Positions 1 through 9,999 of a stretch of DNA of 64,000 nt are shown piece after piece. The DNA comes from Plutella xylostella. Taxonomy: Eukaryota; Arthropoda; Insecta; Lepidoptera; Plutellidae. The notes beneath the pieces are model-generated. The model saw only the letters and a program-made list of their open reading frames with translations, had not been told where the DNA came from and did no database searches. The DNA lies in assembly GCF_932276165.1 (NCBI RefSeq), contig NC_063993.1, positions 9,558,001-9,622,000 on the forward strand, read 5' to 3'. The position numbers and the translations under genes were made by a program. Numbering within the stretch: position 1 is the stretch's first letter; the number at the start of each line of letters is the position of its first letter.

Positions 1-446
1 CTCGGATTCTCATGTATCAGTGATACAAACATGTCCCTAAACTCGAGCCAGTGGTGAAGTGAGCCATCAAACTTTAATATTTGAATTTGTGGAAGTTTAA
101 ACGATGGACCTCCAGAAGGCATGCTATTGGATGCATTAGATTTAGGCTTCTCATTGCTTAGGATAAGCTGGGCTTTGGATATAAATTTATAGAAATCTTG
201 CTCAATAAGTTCCCGCTCATCAAGCTCTGAATCTAATGCATCAGAGTTTAAAATCTCGATCTGACATTGTAAATCATCAAATGTTTTGGCCAATGACTCA
301 ATCTTTGCCAATCTTAGCGCAAGCTCATTAAGCTGCTCTGCACTTGGTTCAGTTATTGATAGTATAGTGTCAAGATAGTTATGAAACTTTGTTAAGCGGC
401 CCTTTACGGAGCTACGCTTGGCAAAAAGTGCCTTTAGCTCTGTCAT
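1..446 (-). CDS. BEL/Pao Gag-like protein (DUF1759), N-terminal part
   Basis: An uninterrupted frame starts at the ATG at 446-444 (MTELKALFAKRSSVKGRLTK) and continues to the window edge, giving about 148 residues. The first part is helical and charged, with a heptad-like LNELALRLAKIE segment. Near residue 120 comes LPQIQILKFDGSLHHWLEF, which matches the LPKLxLPxFxG..W..F signature at the start of the DUF1759 Gag domain of BEL/Pao elements. No stop or frameshift is visible, so this copy may be young. Gag would package the element RNA. The protease, RT, RNase H and integrase expected downstream are outside the window. Confidence 0.8.
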   Translation of the reverse strand, partial: MTELKALFAKRSSVKGRLTKFHNYLDTILSITEPSAEQLNELALRLAKIESLAKTFDDLQCQIEILNSDALDSELDERELIEQDFYKFISKAQLILSNEKPKSNASNSMPSGGPSFKLPQIQILKFDGSLHHWLEFRDMFVSLIHENP

Positions 447-734
447 GCTTGTTTGTTAAGATAGCAATAGGTTTAAAATAGCAGTGCAGTGCAACTGAAT
501 GTACAAAAATAGATAGGTGGTGTCTCACGCTCCTCCTCGGTGACTTGTTACCGCTGACCGCGAAGACTTGACCACAGGATCTGGGGCACTGCTCGATGTA
601 GGCTGACTCTGGGCAGAGGACGCTCGTTGTGACGTGCACGAACCTCGCAGGATAGCGGCCCAGCTGAAATTGGTCGGCAGAGCAATGCTGATCACTTGTT
701 GCAAACAAAGAATGCAAAAACTTGGGGGAAAATT

Positions 735-1205
735 GAAAACTAGTGAGACTTATAAAAACTAGGTAAGTTTCTGAAGTAGGAATAGTTACCTACTTTCTTA
801 AAAATAGCAGAAACTTACAGCCTCTAGATAATTCTAAAAGAATTTAGGTATAGCAAACTAGGGAGACTTTAAACAATAGGTAAGTTTTCTGAAGTATGAA
901 TACTTGAAATTAATAGCAGAAAACTTACAAAGTCTCCAGCTAGCTCTGTAAGAACTAGACTGAATATTGAAAACTAGGGAGACTTTAAAACACTAGGTAA
1001 GTCGCTGAAATAGGAATTGGTACCTACTTACTTGAAAATAGCAGCCACACTTACAAAGTCTCCAGCTAGCTCTATGAGAACTAGACTGAAATGAAAACTA
1101 GTGAGACTTATGAAAAATAGGTAAGCATCTGAAGTAGGAATCCTACTTGAAAGTAATAGCAGAATACTTACAAGTCTCTAGCTAGTTTTATAAAAAATAG
1201 ACTAC
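735..1205. repeat. Four tandem ~115-125 bp units in the BEL/Pao leader
   Basis: Four diverged direct repeats begin at about 735, 860, 970 and 1090. Each starts with GAAAACTAG(T/G)GAGACTT and ends with AGTCTC(C/T)AGCTAG. Within a unit the left half (GAGACT..AGGTAAGTTTCTG) is complementary to the right half (CAGAAACTTAC..AGTCTC), so every unit can fold into its own hairpin. Each carries a donor-like GGTAAGT on the plus strand and a mirror copy on the minus strand. The array sits between the primer site and gag. Its role is unknown; RNA packaging or leader splicing are possibilities. Confidence 0.75.
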
Positions 1206-1728
1206 ATTATCATCTTATTAGGAAGATGGCATTGTTTGCAGTAGTAGAAAATAGCAGAGAAAGTTGTTAGGAACTAGAAAGAAGCATTTGTTAACTTGAA
1301 GATAGATAGAATGCTTGAAATTAGAGATTTGGACACTTAACTAATAGGCCAAGCCGATCTGGTGGAGATAGCCACTGCCGCTGCCGTTTGTAGAACTCGA
1401 AGATGGTGTGGAGGTCTGCCGCGTAGAATATTCCGGAGTCTCAGACGGCTGCTGCACAGGTGACGCTGCAGTTTTGATGTGTCGGATCGACGTCCTCAAT
1501 AATCTTGTAGATACCCTGACGTGAAATCTGGACGATACCCTGATGATTGCTCGTTCGTCGGTCGTCGTGATAGCAGGCTGGGTCTTGATCATGATCATTT
1601 ATAGCGGGAACAATTTGTTTGGCTTCCTTCGAGTTGGGCAAAATGGCGGGATCTTGAGCTTGGCTGCGAATGCGCCGCGTTGTTAATCGGTCATTGCAGA
1701 AGTTCTCGTCTTACGGTCGCCAAATTAT

Positions 1729-2045
1729 GTTTATTATAAAACATAAGTAAATGAGAAGTCTTGGGTTCTTCTTGTAGAATAGCGTAATTTAATTAACTTT
1801 ACACATTTTAGTATCGTTTTACATTTTAGTTGCAAACAATCATTAACAATCGAACAATACTCAATACCTCAATAGTATTAAGCATAGAGAAGGCAATATA
1901 GTTTTTTATGGACACAGATTACACTAGTTTCACAGATTAACAGTTTTGCACTTATGACGCGTTTACACGCGTGAACACTCCTAATGATGGAAATAGGTGG
2001 TACTTTGTTTCACAGGGAAAGAAATCTGACAGGACCCTTATTACA
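1729..2045 (-). repeat. Putative 5' LTR of the BEL/Pao element
   Basis: 317 bp bounded by TG and CA, followed on the minus strand by five bases and then the primer-like TGGCGACCGTAAG at 1722-1710. AATAAA motifs occur near its 3' end, as expected for an R/U5 region. The boundary is inferred from one LTR only, since the partner LTR is outside the window. Confidence 0.6.
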
Positions 2046-2132
2046 TTCGAATAATTAAGGTTTTGGTCGTATCAGATGTCTTTTCCTGTGAAATGAAATA
2101 TAATCAATAATGTCTCCTCCAAATCCTTCCAG

Positions 2133-5083
2133 CCGAGCGCAACCAAAGCACCCTGAAGATCCAGAAGAATGGCCCCGGTGAGAACGTGACGTGCAACGGC
2201 GGCGGCGGCGGCGGCGGCGCGGCGCCTGCAAGCACCGAGCCGACGTGGGTGCACGAGATCTTCCAGGTAAATACATAAATAATAATAATAAATATGTGGG
2301 TACATCTCACACACTGCCATCCGACCCCAAGCTAGGGTGGGCCTGTGTTATGGGTATCGGATAGCTGATATATCTAGGTACACAAATACATACATAGATA
2401 CATATTAAATATAAATATCAACACCCAAGACCCGAGTACGAATATCTGTATTTCGTCGCCGGGTCGGCTCAGCAGTCAGGGTCACTAACCACAAAACCAG
2501 TCGGCCGTCATATAAATAAATAAATAAAAATGCATAAAGGGTGACTTTTTTTATGTAGCGTGCATTTGTTTATGTAGTAGGTCATTACTGTATTGATTGT
2601 TCTTGTGTTGTGCCTAAGTACCTACCTACCTACTACACCATTCGGCTGTCCGAAGATGAGCGGTTGTGAATGAATCAACAATCGAATGGTTCACTAATTT
2701 GCAAATTGTAATGATATCGCTAGTTTCATCCATTCTATTCTATTCTCTGTGGGGGTGTAGGTACCTGCACGTGGCTCTCTCGAGTGGAACCTTTGCGCAT
2801 ATCCCCAAGACCTAAATTGCCTTCCTAAGCTTGGACCATTTCCCACCACGCTGGTCCACTGCGGGTTGGTGGGTTCACATATCTAGATGTGCTAAATCTA
2901 GATATGCAGGTTTCCTCACGATGTTTTCCTTCACCGTAAGAGCGATGGTATACATTGTACTTAAGTTAAAAGAACTCATTGGTACATGTCAGCGCCGGGA
3001 TTCGAACCCGCATCTCTGGCGTGAGAAGCGGGCTCTTACCCGACTGAGCTACCACCGCTCATTCATTCAATTTGGCATTGTATTTATTTCGTTTTCTCTC
3101 TTTCAAATTCGAATGCATGAAGGTTATTCGAATAACTTCCACCACCGAATAGTTTAAATAAGTTTAGTAATATTCGTGTATGTTTGTTTCCAGGGCACGC
3201 TTACCAGCGAAACGCGTTGCCTCAACTGTGAGACTGTCAGCAGCAAGGATGAGCACTTCTTTGATCTGCAGGTAAATGCTTTTGCTGTATACAGGAGGGA
3301 AAGCCAGTCGAACTCAATGTACTTACATGACACACATTTTGATGAAATCATCAGCAACATTCCAGTTCAGTCACTAATTTGTCCCCTGGTAGGTATAGGT
3401 ATAGGTACTCGGCTTACTGGATACCTAGTTTAAAATCTTAGATTTTTCATAATAATATGTTCAGATGACATCAGATCAGAATGTAATGAATCTAATTCCC
3501 CTATTCCCAGGTAGACGTAGGCCAGAACACCAGCATCACACACTGCCTGAAATGCTTCAGCGACACAGAGACCCTCTGTAGCGACAACAAGTTCAAATGC
3601 GACCACTGCAGCAGCTACCAGGAGGCACAGAAGAGAATGAGGGTCAAGAAACTGCCCCTGATACTGGCACTGCATCTGAAGAGATTTAAATATATGGAGC
3701 AGTATAACAGACATATTAAGGTGTCGCACAGGGTCGTGTTTCCGCTGGAGTTGAGGCTGTTTAATACGGTGAGTTTTGGAGTTTTTTTTTTATATTGTAC
3801 AGTTTTACACCCTGTATAAAATATTGTATGATCGTCATCGACCCTCAATCGCCCACTGCCTTGATACTCTCGGTTTTACATCCGTTTTTCATTCTCTACG
3901 ACTTTTGCAAAATCTAGCTTCTTTATAGAAACTTAAGTTTTAGTTGGTCACATCACTTTTTTGTTATAAGGGGGATAATTATTTTTTCACGAAATGGCGT
4001 GACATGACGCACAAAGCCGACCCTAAATAAGGAAAAGGCTAGGAAAAAAAGAAGAACACTTTTTTATACGAATTTCCATCAGTTGTTAAGTACGATATCC
4101 TCCGTTACTTACCCACTTTCAGCTTACAACACCCTGCAGACAGAACACATGTTGATTTATGAATGTAATTCCCGACAGCCGGTCACATAACCACATGCTG
4201 AGCAACTTGTGAATTATCCCGACGAATTGAGAACCTCCTCCTTTTTTTGAAGTCGGTTAAAAATATAATATACTTAATATAAACACTCACACCTTGTACT
4301 AATGTACTCCCTTGCGGGGTAGGCAGAGGTGCATTGCTGCACCCACTTTACGCCAGTGTTTATGTTAGTCCCAATGTAATAGGGGGCGGGCCTATTGCCA
4401 TTTCACGGGCACATCCAAGACCCGAGAACAAATATCTGTGTTTAAACAAATATCTTGCCCAGCCGGGAATCGAACCCGGGACCTTCGGCTCAGTAGTCAG
4501 GGTCACTAACCAATACGCCATTCAGCCGTCACTCTGAAATCAATTGTTGAAATAACATTTCCCCTTCTTCCCGTCCCAGTCGGACGACGCGGTGAACCCA
4601 GACCGGCTGTACGACCTGGTGGCGGTGGTGGTGCACTGCGGCTCCGGGCCCAACCGCGGCCACTACATCAGCATCGTCAAGAGCCACGGCCTGTGGCTGC
4701 TCTTCGACGACGACATGGTCGATGTGAGTATGAGGTTATGTCTGTCGGAGAGCCGGTAGATGGTAAATCATACAATCCAAGTCATCTCGCAAGACGATGC
4801 AATACGATGAACCAAGCCAGTATTATAGTGGCCCATGGTGGTAGTACTGAGGACTGAATCATCACAGTACAGTATGCCTAATTAGCCACTATTTACCTAA
4901 TTTACTACGCATCATTATTATCCATGTGGCCATGTTAGATAAAACTAATTGTGTATTTTTATTTACTTACAGAAAATCGATGCATCTGCGATAGAAGACT
5001 TCTACGGCCTAACGTCCGATATACAAAAGTCGTCCGAAACGGGATACATATTGTTCTATCAATCAAGGGACGCTAGTTGTTAA
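2133..5083 (+). CDS. Usp12-46: Ubiquitin carboxyl-terminal hydrolase USP12/USP46, 3' five exons
   Basis: Coding exons are 2133-2266, 3194-3271, 3511-3768, 4580-4723 and 4973-5083; all junctions are AG..GT and in phase. The 5' exons with the catalytic Cys box lie left of the window. The visible part has a family hallmark WVHEIFQ, then zinc-knuckle cysteine pairs CLNC and CDHC, the block RMRVKKLPLILALHLKRFKY, and the His box GPNRGHY with SIVKSHG..LLFDDD. It ends EDFYGLTSD..GYILFYQSRDASC. USP12/46 are cysteine proteases that remove ubiquitin and are activated by the WD40 proteins UAF1 (WDR48) and WDR20; this is known for the family, not visible here. The first exon encodes a run of seven glycines from a GGC repeat in a linker that is variable in the family. 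A BEL/Pao element occupies the upstream intron and three SINEs the other introns. The 3' end faces RpL21. Confidence 0.95.
2283..2530 (-). mobile_element. tRNA-headed SINE, family 1, internally deleted
   Basis: Reading the minus strand, a tRNA-like head (GACGGCCGACTGG..GTTAGTGACCCTGAC) is followed by a body with ACTCGGGTCTTGGGTGTTGAT and a tail of TTTAT repeats. It matches the copy at 44814 in the opposite orientation but lacks the B-box segment. Confidence 0.75.
2745..3064 (-). mobile_element. tRNA-headed SINE, family 2
   Basis: On the minus strand the head reads GAGCGGTGGTAGCTCAGTCG with an intact B box (GGTTCGAATCC at 3008-2998). The body contains GGTGAAGGAAAACATCGTGA, a sequence common in lepidopteran SINEs; a fragment of the same body occurs near 52850. 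It lies in a Usp12-46 intron. It is not a functional tRNA: the head continues into the SINE body and no complete cloverleaf was found. Confidence 0.8.
4289..4531 (-). mobile_element. tRNA-headed SINE, family 1
   Basis: The minus strand shows GACGGCTGAATGGCG..GGTTAGTGACCCTGAC (A-box region), CCCGGGTTCGATTCCCGGC (B box) and then CTCGGGTCTTGG. It shares head and first body part with the copy at 44814, then diverges to a different 3' body. Confidence 0.8.
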
Positions 5084-5263
5084 GTTTATGCAATTCAATT
5101 ATAGTATTTATATATTTAAGATAGTCAAATGTGATGATAAATCATGTTAATACTAGAATGCCAAGTTGAAGTTACGGCATTTAAAGATATTATTTAATTC
5201 CAAACATAAAATATTTTACTTCATCTTTTAGTGTTTCTTCATTGTAAATATCTTTCATTTCAT

Positions 5264-5269
5264 AATAAA
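5264..5269 (+). terminator. Polyadenylation signal of Usp12-46
   Basis: AATAAA lies 181 bases after the Usp12-46 stop codon, followed by a T-rich stretch. It is the first canonical signal downstream. Confidence 0.6.
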
Positions 5270-5765
5270 ATGTTGCAATCTTTTCCTGGTTTACCAAGAG
5301 TATTTTTATTTAAAATTATATCAGGTACATGCCTTGTCGTCAGCAGTCACATCATCCATTCCCTCCAACCAGTCTCATATATGTATACGACCGGGTGAGA
5401 CGCGATCCGGCGAGCTGACCTGACAGACTATAATGATGTTGGGGTTTTTTCCATGTGGGGCTTATGTCCAGAGCAATGACCGACCATGAGATGTACTAAA
5501 GATGATATCATGGATATGGTGTGCAAGATGTCTAGTATCCTTACGTTGGACAGTCACTTATTTTCCTATCAACCTTGACCTAAACACTACTCCCTTCTCT
5601 AACAAAGAGCTCTAGCTGCAGGTCCACACTGACTTGACATGATCCTGCATATTTCATAACTGGGTATAATTAATTATTTTATATTATCTCTGTATATTTC
5701 GTTGTACCTACATGTAAATATTGTAGCTATGAATGAAATAAAAGCAAGAGCTGTCTTAAAAATAG
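5270..5765. other. Intergenic space between convergent Usp12-46 and RpL21
   Basis: No open frame, RNA gene or inverted-repeat element was recognised. The stretch holds the 3' flanks of two convergent genes. A plus-strand AATAAA also occurs at about 5739. Confidence 0.6.
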
Positions 5766-5771
5766 TTTATT
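5766..5771 (-). terminator. Polyadenylation signal of RpL21
   Basis: TTTATT on the plus strand reads AATAAA on the minus strand, only eight bases past the RpL21 stop codon. Very short 3' UTRs are common for ribosomal-protein genes. Confidence 0.6.
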
Positions 5772-5778
5772 ACACAGT

Positions 5779-6686
5779 TTAAGCTACAAACTCATAGGGG
5801 ATGGGGGCGAGGAGCACGGGCTTCTCGTCTCCGCTCACTATGTGCGCGGGCTTGGGCTGTGCGGGCTGTCTCTTTAGCTTGGCGACCTTGCCGGCAGCCT
5901 TGGCTTCCTTCAGCAGCCTCTCGTTCTCCTTGACACGGGTGAGGAAGTCCTGACGGCACTTGGAGTGCTTGACGTGCTCAATGCGGATGTTGATCCTCTT
6001 GGGTAGAATCCTGCCGCGTACTCGCTTGTTGACGATGACGCCGAGAGCGTGGGCTGTGACGTTGTAAACGCGACCAGTCTTTCCGTGGTACACTTTGTGT
6101 GGCATACCCTTCTGGACTGCACCGTTGCCCTGGAAAATGGAAGTTTTGATTTGTTAGGATGTTTTGAAGTAGTTGATTTTAAGCTCATTATTTTAATCAG
6201 GATAGCTTGTCAATGATAGTATGTAATTAAAATATCAGAGGGGTTAGTAAGAATACAAGTGAAATGTAAACATTGCATCCATAATAATGAGTGCATAGTA
6301 TGAATAGAATGTATAGTTTCCAGTCAGTTGCAGACTCAAGAGGACTTTTAATTTGGTTAACCAGGAAATCGCATAGCATCATGCTCTACAAACTTAGAAA
6401 GGATTCTGGTACAGGCATGTCTGTTGATGGGTCATGGACTCATGGCACCTGCCTAGTCTATGCAGACACTAGTTTCCTAGTTTTTCCTCAACTCGACAAT
6501 ATTACCAATGATGCTTCATGAAAATGGGTACGATAAAATAAATATTTGCGTACGTACCCTGATGTCGACGATGTCTCCAACTTTGTACACTTTCATGTAC
6601 GTGGACAGGGAGATGGTTCCATGTGTGCGGAACCTGCGGGCGAACAGGTCCCTAGTACCGCGGCGGTAACCCTTGGAGTTCGTCAT
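5779..6686 (-). CDS. RpL21: Large-subunit ribosomal protein eL21 (RpL21)
   Basis: Two coding exons: 6686-6558 (43 codons, starting MTNSKGYRRGTRDLFARRFR) and 6129-5779 (starting GNGAVQKGMPHKVYHGKTGR, ending APIPYEFVA and stop). The 159-residue product is complete and the usual length for insect eL21. It is a structural protein of the 60S subunit. Basic stretches (KRVRGRILPKRINIRIEHVK) fit rRNA binding. The start codon is supported by a 5'-UTR intron acceptor at 6695 and a pyrimidine-rich first exon at 6937-6903, typical of TOP mRNAs. The intron at 6557-6130 holds no convincing protein frame. Confidence 0.97.
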
Positions 6687-6902
6687 TTTTACGCCTGAAA
6701 GAAAACAAACCTTTTACTGGTAGAACAGACGCACGTGTGAACACGGTATCGCAAAACAGTCACCAAACGCACAAATTCCAAATAAACTATAGTTATTTTA
6801 ATGTTTTATCATTAAAAGACGATATTTACGATGTTATATTGTTAATTTACGATAATATTTGCGGTTTTATCACTTTAATTTGGATTTTTTCGCAATATTC
6901 AC

Positions 6903-6937
6903 CTTAGCTCACAAAGCTTGACGGATAAAGAAAGAGG
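6903..6937 (-). promoter_or_regulatory. 5'TOP-like start and first non-coding exon of RpL21
   Basis: On the minus strand CCTCTTTCTTTATCC begins a short putative exon that ends CTAAG before GTGAATATTG (donor at 6902). The acceptor TTTCTTTCAG ends at 6695, eight bases before the ATG. A pyrimidine tract at the cap is the mark of TOP mRNAs, whose translation responds to TOR signalling (known for the class). The exact start site is inferred from the sequence. Confidence 0.55.
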
Positions 6938-7565
6938 TTAGTTTATGGTTACGTCAAAAAAGGAAACGGATATAGAGTATACTGTCACGTCGTAGTTAAT
7001 GTTCTGAGATCCAATCAATTTGATAGTGAAAAATAATATCAACAAGAAAGCAATAATTCTGTTTTAAAATGTACAATTTATCTGTATGAATAAACCAGAA
7101 CTTGGCCAGTACAACGTCGTGTAAATAAATTTCGGTATTTAGTTCTCTCTCTCTCTCCACCCCGCTAAACTCCCAAGGAACGATTCATGATCTAATTCTT
7201 CCCATAGCGTCGTCGCGTTGGCTCCTTATTTCACCACTTTGATTGTTCCAAAGGCATTGTATGTCTTCGTATGATTTGTTTTGCCTGTTTCGTCACTCAC
7301 TCACTAGGTACTGTCCGAATAGTCAGCTACTTCATCTGTCTATAGCAGGCTACTTGCCCCTCCAATCGTTCCATAGACCAGAGATGAACTGTCAGTGGAT
7401 AAGTTTTTTTTTGTCTATGGTAATTTTAAGCTTGGGTTTGTGGCGGCCGGTTGTGTGAAGATTAAAAATAAGTTTGCAAACATTGTTTTTGCCTACAAAT
7501 TGTGCAATTCATCGTATAACATTGCGACACACTACGTCGGTGAAATACCTGAACAAGCAAGATAA
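6938..7565. other. Divergent promoter region between RpL21 and the gene at 7566
   Basis: 628 bp separate the RpL21 cap region from the ATG of the plus-strand gene. It contains a CT-dinucleotide run (7144-7159) and several short frames that look non-coding. The 5' UTR of the right-hand gene should lie within the last one to two hundred bases. No TATA box was convincing. Confidence 0.5.
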
Positions 7566-9999
7566 ATGCCAGCCAGCAGTTTCGTCGATTTGTACTACAT
7601 GCACGACGCTAGAAATAATTTTGATGCCATGAGGCCTGCCCCGGTTTGTCTTGATGCCAATCAAGCAGTGGGTCAATGTCAACCGATACATATATCCACA
7701 AACTGCTACTACGGATACCACGAGCCAAAAACGTCGGGATTCGTGCAGGTGGATAACGATTGCGAAATGATGGAAGCGGCCCCGGTGCAGGCGTCGGCCG
7801 CCGCCGCGCCGCCCGCCAACACCGCCCGGAAACGCAGCGCTCCTGACGATGAATGCCCTCAAACAAAGCGACTCCGCGAAGGTACGTTTCACTTCTCATT
7901 TTGAACAACGGAAATTCAGTGAATCAAACCATTGCCAATTGGAATTTCTCACTTTACAAGTTACATACAAAGTAGTTAGAAATGAATAAATTACACAAGC
8001 TAGCCATTCACTGAGTTTCTGTGACCTAATGCAATTGCCACTATATTATCCTTTCACTTTATAAATGTTGGCACTCAGTTAACTATTTTGTTTCTAAGTA
8101 ATGAATGGGAAGTCTCATTATGGAAATAGTGAAACTGCCTGTTTATGTAAACTACCCATCCGCTTGTCCAAATTTTTTGGTGATCATTTTGTTGCAGTTT
8201 CAATATAATATTTCAAGTCAAATTATTTAATTGTAAATATTTCTACTACTAATATTGGCAGCTGCATAGAATATTGCTTTCATGTCAGTAATAGAAGTAT
8301 AACATTGGGTAGAACCTGATTTAGCTTATTTTCTAAGTTACATGGCATAGATTTCAAATCAACCACCAAGTATGCTATTATTAGGACTGCAAAAATCATG
8401 ATTCCATTGCAATGAAGTCAAAATGCAGTTTGAATTTGAATAAGACCATTTGACCTACATACCTTTTCTAGATGAGAGCTGGACAGTGTGAGCTGCTATG
8501 GTTGCTTTGAATATTAAAGCTTACTTTTGCATAGTTGTAAATAATTGAGAAGAGGCCACAAAAAGGAAAGGAATCAAGTGTGGCTAGGTGCATAAGAAAC
8601 CAAATATTAAATATTTGTGCACTAACTAAATACACTTTTAGGGCGCCTTCAAATTAGTCGCTAAGTGTCGCGCGACTGCAGCGCTGCTGCAGCGCTGCAG
8701 CCGCGCTGCTGTCAAAATTCCATATAAATTATTAACGCGCGACTGCAGCGCTGCTGCGGCGCTGCAGTCGCGCATCTTTTAAATTACAATATTTATATGG
8801 ATTTTGACAGCAGCGCGGCTGCAGCGCTGCAGCAGCGCTGCAGTCGCGCGACACTTAGCGACTAATTTGAAGGCGCCCTTACTCCTGGTCTTGGTGTGGC
8901 CACTTCCTCAGAAAATTTATAGTGCAATATAAATATAAAGTGTATCTCTAGCAATAATTAGTGTGTAATCAAAGGTACATTCAGGCATTGCTATCTTGCA
9001 GTATAGTTTTAGAGGCATATTATTTTCCTCATACAGATATTAAAAGTAACTTACAATGTTTATAGTTTGATAAGTTTGTTTTTTCTATGTATTACAACAT
9101 TGCGAAACTTTGTATGATATTTGTTGCAACTAGTTTAACTCATGATAATAATATTTAACTTGTAAAAACTAAGTTGATCATATTTTATATCATAAGCAAA
9201 ATAATTATTATCATTTGACCTGATCTAGTTACTATAAGTCATGATAAGACTGTAGCAATGTTTACTAGTTTTCCAGAAAGAAAATAATGTATTTAAAGTG
9301 AAGGCTATGATGTTACAGGACTGACTAATGTGTATATTTTATTATAAATTTGAATAGAAATTTCAGCATTTGCAGCATCTGAAGGAATCAAGAAAATACA
9401 ACGAAATTATTTATAAAAAATACACTAACTACTCTGTTTTTCCTAAAATAAAAAAAATATCTTCTGAACAAGCTCAAATCAAAATCAGCACTTTTTTGTT
9501 AAATGAAATTATAAAATACCTAATCTTTCCAAAATTTTATACATATAATTTGTTAAAAAAAACACTGAATTTAAAAATAACTTGTCAATTATAATCATAA
9601 TTAGTATAATAGTTGTAACATTAAAATAATATTGGAACTGCAACAAAACACTTGGAGGCTTCCCACTGTGAGAGTTGAGTGCACAGTGTGACGAAGTCCG
9701 ACTTTATTTCAGAGGGTATGGTGCCACCAACTACTAGCAACAACCTGTGTTTACTCCGCCCGACCCACAACAACCCCGACATCTCTCGCTGTCTCATGGT
9801 CCATATGATCTAGGCCGACCCACCCGCCAAACAATGTTCTAATTCAGGAATCTCCGTTTTATCTGCAGAAGTACAAAGAGAAAGAGAACCAGAGTCTAAA
9901 GAAAACATGAGGTTAGAAGAGACTCCAGAAGATTTGATGGAATCCTTGTTGTGGAACACTCACGGCGGAAGCATGTTTCATTTAGTACAATGTTTGTGA
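7566..9999 (+). CDS. Unrecognised 148-aa protein with basic motif
   Basis: Exon 1 is 7566-7881 and exon 2 is 9869-9999, joined in phase (gaa g | aa). The start MPASSFVDLYYMHDARNNFD follows a leader without upstream ATG in the last bases (GATAAATGCC). The N-terminal half is rich in Tyr, Cys and Asn. An Ala/Pro linker follows, then a nuclear-localisation-like KRSAPDDECPQTKRLREE, an acidic/charged stretch, and a hydrophobic tail (SMFHLVQCL). No family was recognised. Three other in-phase exons with good acceptors follow exon 1 (from 9713, 10420 and 10556), each ending in a stop, so the C-terminus may be alternative. Expression as a nuclear regulator is only a guess from the basic motif. Conservation is not assessable here. 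Confidence 0.6.
8641..8878. mobile_element. 238-bp PIF/Harbinger-like MITE with GC-rich palindromic arms
   Basis: The ends are perfect inverted repeats starting GGGCGCCTTCAAATTAGTCG, flanked by TTA on both sides (8638-8640 and 8879-8881). The arms are built of CTGCAGCGCTGC modules and a further hairpin of the same modules sits in the centre. A 3-bp TTA duplication and GGG-starting ends are typical of the PIF/Harbinger superfamily. No coding capacity. Confidence 0.85.

Larger units (their letters stand above)
1..2045 (-). mobile_element. BEL/Pao-type LTR retrotransposon, 5' part
   Basis: Read on the minus strand, the element begins with a putative LTR (2045 to 1729). A primer-binding-like sequence, TGGCGACCGTAAG, follows at 1722-1710, then a long leader with tandem repeats, then a gag-type open frame that runs out of the window at base 1. 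The LTR starts TGTAATAAGG and ends AATAAACA, with the TG..CA ends usual for LTRs. A TGGCGACC primer site and a DUF1759-type Gag point to BEL/Pao. Only the 5' end is visible; pol and the second LTR would lie left of base 1. The element sits in an intron of Usp12-46, antisense to it, with its LTR edge 87 bp from the next exon. The TSD cannot be verified; the flank on this side is TTCGA. Confidence 0.8.

Noticed and set aside
1341..1641. Two short minus-strand frames in the BEL/Pao leader
   Set aside because: They overlap each other in different frames, lie upstream of the gag start and show no domain.
2990..3064. tRNA gene on the minus strand
   Set aside because: Head of SINE family 2; the body with GGTGAAGGAAAACATCGTGA follows directly and a fragment of it recurs at 52850.
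6291..6521. 76-residue plus-strand frame within the RpL21 intron
   Set aside because: No recognisable domain, lies fully in an intron of a well-defined gene on the other strand.
9370..9594. 74-residue Lys/Ile/Asn-rich plus-strand frame
   Set aside because: Composition follows the extreme AT content, with no motif, splice fit or start context.
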